A stretch of 64,000 nucleotides of DNA from Terriglobus roseus (GTDB taxonomy: Bacteria > Acidobacteriota > Terriglobia > Terriglobales > Acidobacteriaceae). Positions 32,590 through 41,276 of the stretch are shown piece after piece. The stretch's first letter is position 1. Every line of letters begins with the position of its first letter. Below the pieces are notes generated by a model. The model searched no databases. It was given only the letters and a program-made list of their open reading frames with translations, and was not told the origin of the DNA. The position numbers and the translations under genes are program-made. The stretch is from assembly GCF_900102185.1 (NCBI RefSeq), contig NZ_LT629690.1, positions 310,001-374,000 on the forward strand, written 5' to 3'.

Positions 32590-34101
32590 ATGAATATGGC
32601 TCCTGCGGGGAACATGCATTCTGTTGCGCTTGCGGTTTTTTGTGTTGCGTTTGCGCTGGTGACGGTGGCGGGTTTTCTTGCCGCAAAATGGCGGCGCCCG
32701 GATGAGGGTCTGCACTCGTTGGAGGAGTGGGGGCTGGGCGGGCGTTCGTTCGGCACGCTGATCACTTGGTTCCTGCTGGGCGGCGATGTGTACACGGCCT
32801 ATACCGTGATCGCGGTTCCGGCGGCCCTGTATGGTGCGGGTGCGCTCGGCTTCTTCGCGGTCCCGTACACCATTCTGATCTATCCATACATGATGCTGGT
32901 GCTGCCGAAGCTGTGGACGGTGTGCCACCGCAATGGCTATGTCACGTTTGCGGATTTTGTGAAGGGTCGGTTTGAGTTTCGTCCGCTGACGGTGGCGATT
33001 GCTCTTACGGGCATCCTGTCGCTGATGCCGTACATTGCGCTGCAGCTTGTGGGTATGAAGGTGGCACTAGCGGCCATGGGGCTGCGCGGCGAATGGCCGC
33101 TGATTCTCGCGTTTCTAATTCTTGCGTTTTACACGTACTCGGCTGGCCTGCGCGCGCCTGCGATTATCGCGGTGGTGAAGGACATCATGCTGTACGTGAT
33201 GGTGATTGCCGCGGTGATCTGGCTGCCCTCGAAGCTGGGTGGTTTTGGACACATCTTTGCCGTGGCCGCTGCGGAGTTGCCGAAGCATACGCCGCCGGGT
33301 GGAACGCTGTTGAAGGCGGGGCAATTGCTGCCGTATTCCACGCTGGCCATTGGGTCGGCGCTTGCGTTGATTCTTTATCCGCACACTTCGACGGCGACGT
33401 TGTCATCATCCGGCCCGCAGACGTTGCGACGGAATGCAGCGTTGTTACCCGCGTACACGTTGATGTTGGGACTACTGGCGCTGTTGGGCTATGTGGCGCT
33501 GGCTGCAGGTGTGAAGGCAGCCGATAAATCAGAAGTGATTCCGCTGTTGTTCCTGAATGGTTTTCCGGAGTGGTTTGCGGGATTCTGCCTGGCGGCCGTG
33601 GCGATTGGTGCGCTGGTGCCTGCGGCGATCATGAGCATTGCTGCGGCGAACCTGTTCACGCGCAACCTTTGGGGCGAGTTTGTAAAGACACCAATGAGTG
33701 CGCAGAAGGAAGCGGCGCAGGCAAAGATTGTGTCCTTGATTGTGAAGTTTGGTGCGCTCGCGTTTGTGCTGGAGACGCCGGGGTCTTACGCGATCGAGAT
33801 GCAGTTGCTGGGCGGCATCTGGATTACGCAGTTGTTTCCCGCAGTGGTTTGCGGTGCATTTGTGAAGCGCAGAACTCTGCATCCGTGGGCTGTGTTTGCA
33901 GGATGGCTTGCGGGTATGGTGTGGGGATCAGGGATGGCCATAGCGCTGGAGTTCAAGGGCAGCGGCGTGTATCCATTGCATGTCTTCGGGCAGACGTGGA
34001 GCATGTATGCTGCGATTCCTGCGTTGATTCTGAACCTGGTGATCAGCTTTGGATTGTCGCCGGTGTTCGCTCGGATCCGGCCAGTTGCTGTGAGTGCTTA
34101 G
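32590..34101 (+). CDS. Sodium:solute symporter family (SSS) transporter
   Basis: A protein of about 503 residues with about 13 membrane helices and the LeuT-fold SSS pattern: WGLGGRSFGTLITWFLLGGD in the first helices, AYTVIAVPAALYGAGALGF, and PHTSTATLSSSGPQTLRRN around the substrate region. The start may be 32590 or 32614; a TACCAT -10-like box lies ten bases before 32590, giving a very short leader. The substrate cannot be read from sequence; relatives carry monocarboxylates, proline or sugars. The stop overlaps the converging TIGR03435 gene by four bases. Confidence 0.9.
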   Translation: MNMAPAGNMHSVALAVFCVAFALVTVAGFLAAKWRRPDEGLHSLEEWGLGGRSFGTLITWFLLGGDVYTAYTVIAVPAALYGAGALGFFAVPYTILIYPYMMLVLPKLWTVCHRNGYVTFADFVKGRFEFRPLTVAIALTGILSLMPYIALQLVGMKVALAAMGLRGEWPLILAFLILAFYTYSAGLRAPAIIAVVKDIMLYVMVIAAVIWLPSKLGGFGHIFAVAAAELPKHTPPGGTLLKAGQLLPYSTLAIGSALALILYPHTSTATLSSSGPQTLRRNAALLPAYTLMLGLLALLGYVALAAGVKAADKSEVIPLLFLNGFPEWFAGFCLAAVAIGALVPAAIMSIAAANLFTRNLWGEFVKTPMSAQKEAAQAKIVSLIVKFGALAFVLETPGSYAIEMQLLGGIWITQLFPAVVCGAFVKRRTLHPWAVFAGWLAGMVWGSGMAIALEFKGSGVYPLHVFGQTWSMYAAIPALILNLVISFGLSPVFARIRPVAVSA

Positions 34102-34934
34102 TTGTCCGACGGTTTCTCGACGTGGTCGATGACGAACACACGGACTGGGCCTTTGGAGGCTTGTAGCCTAAGCCCGAGTTGTTCCTGAATCGCGGTGAAG
34201 ATGTCGGGAGCGTTTTGTTCGCTTGTAGCTTCTGGACGAACGGCGACCGATTCAGGTGTCCATCGCAGCTCGACGTCGTAGATGCCCGCGAGATTGGTCT
34301 GGTTGATGACTGATTTTGATAAGAGCCAGGAGAGGCTTGCAGCAAGCTCGTCTGCCGTCAGCTTGTAGCCCTTGGTATCCCCTGGGTGATTCTGCAGATC
34401 GCCACACGCAGCATCTTTCGGGAGGCCTTCTGGGCGTGGAAGGAAGGTGCAATCTCCCTTTACAACGGAATCCTTGAGCTTGCCCGGCTTGACGAGGACC
34501 AGGTCGTAGACGGGTTGCTCTCTTGTCTCCCAGTGGTATTTGAGTTGAAACCGATCTTCGAGCACGCCCTGAAGCATGATGGGGATGTCGTCGAAGCCGT
34601 GAACTTCGGCGGGTTTTGCGTTCAGGTCGTACCCGACGGATTTGATCCAGTCTGGGCCGCCTGCAAATTGGTATGGCTGTATCTGGAAGGCGTAATGGAT
34701 GAGCATCCACAGGGAGCTATTGTCCGAGGTGAATCTGCCGTCTGGATACGCCTGAAAGTTGTTAAAGTTCTTACGGTCGGCCGGATCGTGGGCTCGGACA
34801 GAGGCGACATCAAAGGAAGGCCGCTGTGCATCGGTGGGTGATGCTGCGGTTTGTCCACAGGCTGCGATCGCGATCGGCGCGACCAGCATGGTCACGACGA
34901 GAAGCTTCCTGGCAGGATGCATCCACTCGAACAT
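34098..34934 (-). CDS. TIGR03435 / DUF3738 family secreted protein, second copy
   Basis: A 278-residue exported protein (signal MLVAPIAIAACGQ; the Cys may be a lipid attachment site) with the hallmark PSFDVASVRAHDPADR. Then come the DDIPIMLQGVLEDRFQLKYH block, PVYDLVLVKPGK, NQTNLAGIYDVELRW and the C-terminal LGLRLQASKGPVRVFVIDHVEKPS. It is clearly related to, but divergent from, the copy at 16504-17436. Family function is unknown; members are frequent in Acidobacteriota, often associated with M56 peptidases. It overlaps the symporter tail to tail. Confidence 0.9.
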   Translation of the reverse strand: MFEWMHPARKLLVVTMLVAPIAIAACGQTAASPTDAQRPSFDVASVRAHDPADRKNFNNFQAYPDGRFTSDNSSLWMLIHYAFQIQPYQFAGGPDWIKSVGYDLNAKPAEVHGFDDIPIMLQGVLEDRFQLKYHWETREQPVYDLVLVKPGKLKDSVVKGDCTFLPRPEGLPKDAACGDLQNHPGDTKGYKLTADELAASLSWLLSKSVINQTNLAGIYDVELRWTPESVAVRPEATSEQNAPDIFTAIQEQLGLRLQASKGPVRVFVIDHVEKPSDN

Positions 34935-34961
34935 GTTGCTTTCTCTTATCAGAAAGAGCGA

Positions 34962-36047
34962 TTAGAAGACTTTGAAGTGGATGGTCAGATACTTCTTCGG
35001 GTCGCTGCGGATGGTGTTCACCAGCATCTGCGAATCGACGGCCAGCTTGTCGAGGTTGTGATACAGCGCGGGGTCTTTTACCAGCAGACCTGCAGAGCCT
35101 TCGCCCTTGTTGATGCCTGAAAGAATATCGTTCAGGTTGCTGACAGTGGCGTTCAGCTTGCCCGCAAAGGCGGGGTCTTTGGCGATGAGACCGAGCGCGC
35201 CCTTGCCCTGATCCGCTTCGGCCAACAGGCTGTTTGCGTGGGCCAATGTGGAGTTCAGGTTGTTATACAGCGCGTCGTCATGCAGAAGCTTACCTGCGGA
35301 ACCTTTGCCAGCGGCAAGGTCGTCGACGATCTTGTTCAGCTTGGCAGTGGTTTGGTTCAGGTTGTTATAGACATCATCGTCATGCAGCAGCTTGCCCACG
35401 GAACCTTTGCCCTGGTTCAGGTTCACTTCCAGCGTGTGCAGCTCTTCAATGGTGGCGTTGGCGCGCTTGTAGAGCGTGTCATCGTAGATGAGTCCGCCGA
35501 CAGACCCCTTGCCTGAGGCGATCTGATCCACGATGCGATCCATCTTGGCGAGGATGACGTTCAGACTCTCGATGGTGCCCTGACCTGCCTTGACCACATC
35601 CTGAAGGTTGGGCGTTTCCAACGTCTTCAGCTCCGTATGATCCTGCACCATGGGACCGTTTGCAGTTTGGCTATTCAGGTCGATCACGGTGTCGCCGAGC
35701 ACACCCACAGTGGAGAGCGATGCGCGCGTATCGGTGTGCACGTCTCTCTGAAACTTGCCGTCAATCCGCATGACCACCTGAATGGGGGTCAGCTTGCGCT
35801 TGGGGTCCTCCACCACGTTCACGGATTTGACGGTGCCAATGGTGACACCCTGCAAGTTGACGGCGGCGCCTTCTTTCACGCCCGCGGCATTTTCAAAATA
35901 GGTGTAGAGGGTCAGCTTGTGGGAGAACAGTCCCAACCCTTGCGAGCTTGTCATCAGGAAGAGCAGCGCGATCAACAGGGACAGCGACACCATGACCACA
36001 ATGCCAACCTTCAATTGCGACCACTTCACTTCACTCTGGCTGGGCAT
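34962..36047 (-). CDS. MCE/MlaD domain protein with five 34-residue repeats
   Basis: A 361-residue protein: a short cytosolic end, one membrane helix (about residues 14-33, VGIVVMVSLSLLIALLFLMT) and an MCE domain (about 40-125, KLTLYTYFENAAGVKEGAAV and DGKFQRDVHTDTRASLSTVG). A C-terminal region follows in which GKGSVG-type motifs recur at residues 179, 213, 247, 281 and 315, exactly 34 apart. MlaD-type proteins carry lipids across the periplasm, usually with MlaE/MlaF partners; no such genes lie beside it. The repeats probably form the elongated helical needle. A downstream TIGR03435 gene is on the other side. Confidence 0.9.
   Translation of the reverse strand: MPSQSEVKWSQLKVGIVVMVSLSLLIALLFLMTSSQGLGLFSHKLTLYTYFENAAGVKEGAAVNLQGVTIGTVKSVNVVEDPKRKLTPIQVVMRIDGKFQRDVHTDTRASLSTVGVLGDTVIDLNSQTANGPMVQDHTELKTLETPNLQDVVKAGQGTIESLNVILAKMDRIVDQIASGKGSVGGLIYDDTLYKRANATIEELHTLEVNLNQGKGSVGKLLHDDDVYNNLNQTTAKLNKIVDDLAAGKGSAGKLLHDDALYNNLNSTLAHANSLLAEADQGKGALGLIAKDPAFAGKLNATVSNLNDILSGINKGEGSAGLLVKDPALYHNLDKLAVDSQMLVNTIRSDPKKYLTIHFKVF
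35004..35513 (-). repeat. Five in-frame 102-bp repeats in the MCE gene
   Basis: The repeats encode GKGS(V/A)G(K/G)L followed by a D-x-Y-N-N-L-N type segment. Units two and three are nearly identical at the DNA level (around 35270-35410). Spacing is exactly 34 codons between all five motif copies. Confidence 0.85.
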
Positions 36048-36163
36048 GCGTGCGAGGCTACTCCTAATAGATCAACAATGTGCGGAGCAATGGTGCGCGC
36101 CCCGGCCAGTTCATTCCAAACGAAAGCTTACGGTAAATGGATGCAATTCCTGTGACTTTCGTT

Positions 36164-36586
36164 TCAAATCGTCGGCAGGCTCTCCAAGATTACCTGTGCA
36201 ATGGCGAGGTCACGGCCATGAGACAGGCTGAGATGCACGGCAGTCACTCCCATGGTAGCGGCTCTTTCGGCTGCCCGGCCATGAAAGAAGATTGTGGGAC
36301 GTCCGCCGGGTAGATGCGCCACTTCGATCTCGCGCCAGCTTACGCCGCGGGCAATACCGGTACCGAGCGCCTTCGCTCCGGCTTCCTTGGCGGCAAAGCG
36401 TGCTGCCAGGCTCTCCGCGCAGTTTCTCTTGCGCATGCAATAGGCGATTTCGCGCGGTGTGTAAATGCGATCCAGAAAGCGTTCTCCGAAACGATCCACG
36501 GAATCCTGGATGCGCGAAATTTCAGTCAGATCAACGCCCGTTCCAACGATCAAGAGAGAATTCCATCCTTGCACATTATGAGACAT
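36164..36586 (-). CDS. acpS: Holo-[acyl-carrier-protein] synthase AcpS
   Basis: A 4'-phosphopantetheinyl transferase of about 140 residues (or 129 if TTG at 36553 is used) that activates ACP for fatty-acid synthesis. Motifs: VGTGVDLTEISRI with the Mg-binding Asp, FLDRIYTPREIAYC, RFAAKEAGAKALGTG with the catalytic Glu-Lys, and VHLSLSHGRDLAIAQVIL. The start is uncertain: 36586 (ATG) is given, but the TTG in front of IVGTGVDL would match the usual AcpS N-terminus. A CATAAT box lies between these two candidates. It is divergent from the next gene. Confidence 0.92.
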   Translation of the reverse strand: MSHNVQGWNSLLIVGTGVDLTEISRIQDSVDRFGERFLDRIYTPREIAYCMRKRNCAESLAARFAAKEAGAKALGTGIARGVSWREIEVAHLPGGRPTIFFHGRAAERAATMGVTAVHLSLSHGRDLAIAQVILESLPTI

Positions 36587-36668
36587 CAGAAGAGGACTTT
36601 TCGATAGTGGCAAACTGTTCTGCAACAGGGCAGTGGCGGCCGTCATGAGGGCCGGTGGATAGGCCGAT

Positions 36669-37073
36669 ATGCCTGTTGTGAGCGATTCTGCAAGACAACC
36701 CGAACTGCGACTGCGCGGTTTCACCTATCTGGAACGAAACGCGCTGATGCCGGAGTTGGGCGTGTCGATTGACCTTGCCGGGGGATGGATTCTAGATCGC
36801 AGGACGCTGGATGCGAACTCGCTGGAGTTGGTGATGGAGTCACAGGCTGCGTCGCTTCCGGATGTGTACGGAGCTCTGCTAAGCAGTGGCCTGGAACTGA
36901 CTCGTGATAGCCATCGGGCGTTGGCGCAGCGATGTTTATGTTGCCAGTACTTGCCGGTACGCCGTGGTCCAGCGGGTGTTGTGGTGATGTATGTGGAGAT
37001 TCTGTTCCTAGAGCAATCGCCGCAGGCTCTGGACATGGTGCAAGTTTTGCCCCTGAAGAGCGCCGTGGCCTGA
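36669..37073 (+). CDS. Conserved hypothetical protein (acidobacterial type)
   Basis: A 134-residue cytosolic protein without membrane segments. It contains LRLRGFTYLERNALMPELGV near the N-terminus and GGWILDRRTLDANSLELVM, then a helical stretch (VYGALLSSGLELTRDSHRALAQ), and ends in a strand-rich tail (GVVVMYVEILFLEQ). I have the impression of similar proteins in other Acidobacteriota, but no functional family. It precedes the S4-domain gene by about 33 bases on the same strand, suggesting co-transcription. Confidence 0.65.
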   Translation: MPVVSDSARQPELRLRGFTYLERNALMPELGVSIDLAGGWILDRRTLDANSLELVMESQAASLPDVYGALLSSGLELTRDSHRALAQRCLCCQYLPVRRGPAGVVVMYVEILFLEQSPQALDMVQVLPLKSAVA

Positions 37074-37105
37074 TTCGTTGCCATTTGCCTTGTCGCGAAG
37101 GCAAG

Positions 37106-37492
37106 ATGGAGCAGATGGATTCGGTTCGACTGGACAAATGGTTATGGGCGGCGCGCTTCTTCAAGACGCGTGCGCTGGCGGTGAAGGCTTGCGAGCTGGG
37201 CAGGATTAAGCTGCGCGATCAGCCGGTGAAGCCTGCTCGCGAAATCAAGGCAGGTGACGTGCTCCGCATTACCAATGACGGCGGAATCTTCACGGTGGAT
37301 GTGCTGGCACTGAGCGATGTGCGCGGACCAGCCGCGGCGGCGCAGGCACTCTATTGCGAGACGGAAGAAAGTGTAGCCGCCCGTAAGAAAGAACAGGAGG
37401 CGCGGAAGATGAACCCGTGGTTTGAGATGGATCGTTCCGAGCGGCCTACGAAACGAGATCGCAGGGATTTGAACAGGCTTCGCGGACGATAG
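37106..37492 (+). CDS. hslR: S4-domain RNA-binding protein, Hsp15 (HslR)-like
   Basis: A 128-residue basic protein with an N-terminal S4 domain: VRLDKWLWAARFFKTRALA, CELGRIKLRDQPVKPARE and IKAGDVLRIT. The C-terminal half is charged (RKKEQEARKMNPWFEMDR, ERPTKRDRRDLNR). Hsp15 binds the 50S subunit carrying a nascent chain and helps recycle stalled ribosomes in E. coli. The start at 37106 is preceded by GAAGG; 37115 is also possible. The gene ends shortly before a 23-bp perfect terminator. Confidence 0.88.
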   Translation: MEQMDSVRLDKWLWAARFFKTRALAVKACELGRIKLRDQPVKPAREIKAGDVLRITNDGGIFTVDVLALSDVRGPAAAAQALYCETEESVAARKKEQEARKMNPWFEMDRSERPTKRDRRDLNRLRGR

Positions 37493-37507
37493 TCGTTCAC
37501 AAGAACA

Positions 37508-37556
37508 AAACAGAAATGCCCTGAACGTAAGCCTTACGTTCAGGGCATTTCTGTTT
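37508..37556. terminator. Very long perfect terminator between hslR and uppP
   Basis: A 23-bp perfect inverted repeat (37508-37530 with 37534-37556) around a three-base loop GCC, starting with AAACAGAAATGCCC and ending in its complement. It stands between convergent genes and has A/T-rich ends on both sides, so it may stop transcription from both. Confidence 0.88.
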
Positions 37557-37571
37557 AGAGCGTTGGTGCGT

Positions 37572-38465
37572 CTACAGGAGCACGCCGGGGTGAGCGTGGA
37601 GCCAGTAGAGAATGACTGCGCCAATGATGATTCGATATGCGGCGAAGATGCCGAACCCGCGTGTGCGCACCCATGACAGGAACCATGCCACCACCACGTA
37701 AGCCACCACAAACGACACGGCCATGCCAATGATGAGGACGATCCAGCGTTCCGGCCCCATCACCAGTGGTGTGAGAGCCTCTGCGCCCTGGGCTGCGATG
37801 TCCTTTGCGCTGGGGTGGACTGCCTTCAGCAGCGAGTAGCCGGTGGCGGCGATCATGGTGGGGATGGAGAGCAGGAACGAGAACTCCAGCGCGGCGGGAC
37901 GATCCATGCCCACGATCTGACCGGCAGCAATCGTGCTCATGGAGCGCGATGTGCCCGGGACGACAGCAGACAGCACCTGGCAGATGCCAATCCAGACGGC
38001 CTGCGGCAGGCTCATGTCCTCTACGTGTGTGGTGGAGGGTTCGCGACGCGACGCCCAGAAATCCACGGCCCACATAATGATGCCGCCAATGAGCAGCGCC
38101 AGTGCGATGACCGTCATGTTCTCAAGGTTCTCGCCAATCTTCTTCGTCAGCAGCTTTGCCGGTACGGCCGTGCAGACGAAGGCGATGAGCGTGAGCGAGA
38201 TGGGATGCGTAAGCCATGTCTTGTCGCCACGCTCGCCCTGCGGATAGGTCCGGAAATAACGGACGATGCGCAGCAGGAAGAAGAGCAGGAGTGCAAGGAT
38301 CGCTCCAAGCTGGATGACGATGGTGTACATCTTCCAGAATGGGTCGGCCAGCGGGATGTGCAACAGCGCTTCGGTGATGCGAAGGTGGGCCGTGGAACTG
38401 ACCGGCAGAAACTCGGTAAGGCCTTCAACGATGCCAAGGATGACGGAAAGAATGTATGCGTTCAA
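37572..38465 (-). CDS. uppP: Undecaprenyl-diphosphatase UppP (BacA)
   Basis: A 297-residue polytopic membrane enzyme recycling undecaprenyl diphosphate for peptidoglycan synthesis. Conserved motifs: EGLTEFLPVSSTAHL near the N-terminus and the catalytic PGTSRSMSTI motif in the middle, with about eight membrane helices (SAVVPGTSRS, LVIL-type segments). Overexpression of this family gives bacitracin resistance elsewhere. The start codon lies 18 bases after the stop of the upstream secreted SH3-like protein gene, so the genes are likely co-transcribed. Confidence 0.96.
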   Translation of the reverse strand: MNAYILSVILGIVEGLTEFLPVSSTAHLRITEALLHIPLADPFWKMYTIVIQLGAILALLLFFLLRIVRYFRTYPQGERGDKTWLTHPISLTLIAFVCTAVPAKLLTKKIGENLENMTVIALALLIGGIIMWAVDFWASRREPSTTHVEDMSLPQAVWIGICQVLSAVVPGTSRSMSTIAAGQIVGMDRPAALEFSFLLSIPTMIAATGYSLLKAVHPSAKDIAAQGAEALTPLVMGPERWIVLIIGMAVSFVVAYVVVAWFLSWVRTRGFGIFAAYRIIIGAVILYWLHAHPGVLL

Positions 38466-38483
38466 AGGGCCTTCACCAGCAAA

Positions 38484-39467
38484 TTAGTCGCGGTCACTGC
38501 CGTAAATCGCAATGCCTTGCTCCACCCTGTATACCAGACTGATGGCTCGAAGCGTGTAGTCGCTGTTCGGGAAGTTCTGCACCATGCGGTCACGAAGCTG
38601 ATGTACGCGCTGTGTGGCGACGTCTGCCTTCTTCTTGTTCTCTTCGGCGGCGTACATGGTGACGAGGACGCCCTGGCGGTAGGCAGCGTCCCAGAGTGCC
38701 TCGGCGGTTTTGGGGCCGTCGGGGAAGGCGTCTGCGTATTTAGCGTACAGCTCGGTTTCGCGTTCCGGGCATTTTGTCAGGCCCTGCCAGTCGCCGCAGA
38801 TTTTGATATCCAGCAGATCGAAGGCTGCCAGTGCGGGATATTTGCCCGTGCCGGTCTTCACGATGCGCTCCAGATCCTTCTGGTAGAGCTTCGGACGCAT
38901 GTTCGGATCGGGATCTTTCCACGAGGGCAGGGTTGAGGCGTCAAATTTTGCTTCCTGCCAGCGGACGTCGGCGGAGCGCCATTGTGCTTCGGCTGCCAGC
39001 GGCGACGAAGGGAAGTACTCGTAGACGCGGCGATAGAGCAGGTAAGCCGAACCCACGGCAGTCTTGGGTGCGTGTGGTTCGCTGGCGGCGGCTTCCCAAG
39101 TGGCGGCTGCGCCGTAAATCAGCTTGTCGCCGTTTGGGGTGGCAGAGGTGACGATGCCCTTGTCCTTGATCCAGCCGGAGCGGGGAATGCTGCCCTCGTC
39201 AGTGGAGAATTCTGGCTCGTCTTCTGTCTCGGAACGCTCCTGAATATCGGTGTTCGCGAAGATGGAGACCCAGGGGCCGCTCTTTTCGTTCACCACAATC
39301 TCGTGCCCCGGTGTGACCGTGCTGACGCGCTGCGAATTACCGTCGGGCGCAACGTAGACGTCCGCAGTGTGCAGAACGACACCGCGTCGGGAGTCAGGCG
39401 CAACTTGTTTCTGCGCCACGGCGACAGTCGGAAGAGCGAGGCAGAGAACAACGGCAAGCTTGCGCAT
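38484..39467 (-). CDS. Secreted protein with SH3-like N-terminus and TPR-like C-terminus
   Basis: A 327-residue exported protein (signal LAVVLCLALPTVAVAQ). Residues 25-70 look like a bacterial SH3 domain (VVLHTADVYVAPDGNSQRVSTV, GHEIVVNEKSGPWVSIF). The rest is helical, with TPR-like segments such as SAYLLYRRVYEYFPSSPLAAEAQ and ELYAKYADAFPDGPKTAEALW. It could bind peptidoglycan or act as a periplasmic adaptor; position before uppP fits a cell-envelope role, which is inference. There are two conserved-looking Cys (CGDWQGLTKC) about eight residues apart. Confidence 0.8.
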   Translation of the reverse strand: MRKLAVVLCLALPTVAVAQKQVAPDSRRGVVLHTADVYVAPDGNSQRVSTVTPGHEIVVNEKSGPWVSIFANTDIQERSETEDEPEFSTDEGSIPRSGWIKDKGIVTSATPNGDKLIYGAAATWEAAASEPHAPKTAVGSAYLLYRRVYEYFPSSPLAAEAQWRSADVRWQEAKFDASTLPSWKDPDPNMRPKLYQKDLERIVKTGTGKYPALAAFDLLDIKICGDWQGLTKCPERETELYAKYADAFPDGPKTAEALWDAAYRQGVLVTMYAAEENKKKADVATQRVHQLRDRMVQNFPNSDYTLRAISLVYRVEQGIAIYGSDRD

Positions 39468-39486
39468 ATGTTTTCTTAGACGACGA

Positions 39487-40494
39487 TTATGCTTTGGCGG
39501 TCAGCAGTTCTTGTTTCAACGACGGGTCAATGTTACCGCCGCTGACTACTACGACGATCTTCTTGGCTTCCGGCAGGCGATCACTGTGGAACAACGCTGC
39601 GGCGAGCGTGACCGCTCCGCTCGGTTCGGGAACGATATCGGTGGCCAGCAGAAGCACGCGCGTGGCTTCCAGGATTTCCTCTTCCGTGACAGTCGTAATG
39701 CCATCCACGAATTTCAAAATGTGCTGGAAGTTGCGCTCACCCAGGCTTTGCGTGCGCAGACCATCGGCAATGGTGCGCGTGGTCTTGTTGCCGGGCCACT
39801 CGATGAGTTCTTTCTTGTAGAAGCTTTCGGTAGCGTCGCCAGCCAATTCTGGTTCGCATCCCCAGACCTTCGCGTTACTGCCGGAGAGCTTAATGCCGGA
39901 GGCTACGCCGCTGAGCAAGCCTCCACCGCTGACGGGTGAGAGAACAAGGTCGGCATCGGCAGCCTGCTCGGCGATTTCGAGGCCGCAGGTGGCCTGTCCC
40001 GCGATGATGTACGGGTCGTCATACGGCGGCACCATCACGTAGCCGTGTTCTGCGACGAGTTCCTCGGCCATCTCTTTGCGCTCGCTGCTGGCAGGGCCAA
40101 CGAAAACCACTTCACCGCCAAGCGCAATGGTGGCTTCGCGCTTGTTGATGGGCGCGGATTCCGGCATGACGATGACGGCTTTTGCACCCATCGCACGACC
40201 TGCATAGGCCACACCCTGCGCGTGGTTGCCGCTGCTGTAGGTGATGACGCCGCGGCTGCGTTCTTCGTCGGTGAGGGATGCGACCTTGTTGTAGGCGCCG
40301 CGCAGTTTGAAACTGCCGATGGGTTGCTCGTTCTCTGCCTTCAGCCAGATTTCGCTGTGCAATGGGATGTCGAATCCGGCGGCGGCCATGCGTTCGGGAT
40401 CAAGCCGGTAAAGGCCTGTGCGGACACAGGTTCCGGCGATGCGTTCGCGTGCGGCGTGAATGTCGGCGAGGGTGATCAGCGGCTCTGTCGGCAT
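39487..40494 (-). CDS. PLP-dependent threonine/serine dehydratase
   Basis: A 335-residue fold-type II PLP enzyme: the cofactor lysine lies in SFKLRGA (K63), SSGNHAQGVAYAG binds the substrate carboxylate, SGGGLLSG binds phosphate and VVSGGNIDP is near the C-terminus. It lacks the C-terminal ACT domain of biosynthetic IlvA, so it is of the short catabolic/serine-racemase-like type; serine racemase activity cannot be excluded. The start at 40494 follows a GACAAT box by six bases, so the message may be leaderless. The downstream genes are 19 and 18 bases apart, suggesting one operon with uppP. Confidence 0.92.
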   Translation of the reverse strand: MPTEPLITLADIHAARERIAGTCVRTGLYRLDPERMAAAGFDIPLHSEIWLKAENEQPIGSFKLRGAYNKVASLTDEERSRGVITYSSGNHAQGVAYAGRAMGAKAVIVMPESAPINKREATIALGGEVVFVGPASSERKEMAEELVAEHGYVMVPPYDDPYIIAGQATCGLEIAEQAADADLVLSPVSGGGLLSGVASGIKLSGSNAKVWGCEPELAGDATESFYKKELIEWPGNKTTRTIADGLRTQSLGERNFQHILKFVDGITTVTEEEILEATRVLLLATDIVPEPSGAVTLAAALFHSDRLPEAKKIVVVVSGGNIDPSLKQELLTAKA

Positions 40495-40616
40495 GGATCT
40501 ATTGTCGCCCATCTGCGTGCGTGAGAGGAAACAAGCGAATTGGCGGGCGATTCGGTATCCTAGAAGCAGGCGTTTCGCCGTGATTTGAGCGAAGTCTTGA
40601 TCGGAACAGGAGCAGT

Positions 40617-41261
40617 ATGCAGGAGCGCGTCAAACTCGAACTGCCGGAGGGGAAGAGCAATCTTCTTCTGCACTCGTGCTGCGCGCCGTGTTCCGGCGAA
40701 GTGATGGAAGCGATGGTCGAATCGGGCATTCGCTTCTCGCTGTTTTTCTACAACCCCAACATCCATCCGCGGCGCGAGTACGAGTTGCGCAAGGAAGAGA
40801 ATGTCGACTTCTGTAAGAAGATGGATATTCCCTTCATTGATGCCGACTACGACATGGATAACTGGTTTGCGCGCGTGAAGGGTATGGAGAACGAGCCGGA
40901 GCGCGGTATTCGTTGCACGGAATGCTTTGAGATGCGTTTTGAACGCACCGCACTCTATGCTGCTGAGCACGGCTTCGACATCATCAGCAGTTCGCTTGGA
41001 ATCTCGCGCTGGAAAGACTTCAATCAGGTGACGGGAGCCGGTGTGAAGGCCGCCTCGCGTTATCCAGAGTTAAAGTACTGGGAATACAACTGGCGCAAGG
41101 GTGGCGGCGCATCGCGCATGATTGAGATCAGCAAGCGCGAGAACTTCTATCAGCAGGAATACTGCGGCTGCGCTTACTCGTTGCGCGATACGAACCTGGT
41201 ACGCATCTCCAACGGACGCGAGCCGATTCGTATGGGCGAGAAGTTCTACGGCATGGAATAG
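40617..41261 (+). CDS. queH: Epoxyqueuosine reductase QueH
   Basis: A 214-residue QueH (formerly DUF208) enzyme that completes queuosine tRNA synthesis by reducing epoxyqueuosine. Cys motifs that bind the iron-sulfur cluster and metal are visible: CCAPC (C21, C22, C25), GIRCTECFE (C100, C103) and YCGCAYS (C183, C185). [18 protein letters not shown] and [14 protein letters not shown] are family blocks. A Shine-Dalgarno AGGAG precedes the ATG. QueH replaces the unrelated QueG; no other que genes are nearby. Its 3' end faces the DUF2165 gene. Confidence 0.95.
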   Translation: MQERVKLELPEGKSNLLLHSCCAPCSGEVMEAMVESGIRFSLFFYNPNIHPRREYELRKEENVDFCKKMDIPFIDADYDMDNWFARVKGMENEPERGIRCTECFEMRFERTALYAAEHGFDIISSSLGISRWKDFNQVTGAGVKAASRYPELKYWEYNWRKGGGASRMIEISKRENFYQQEYCGCAYSLRDTNLVRISNGREPIRMGEKFYGME

Positions 41262-41276
41262 CCGCATTCTTTGTGC

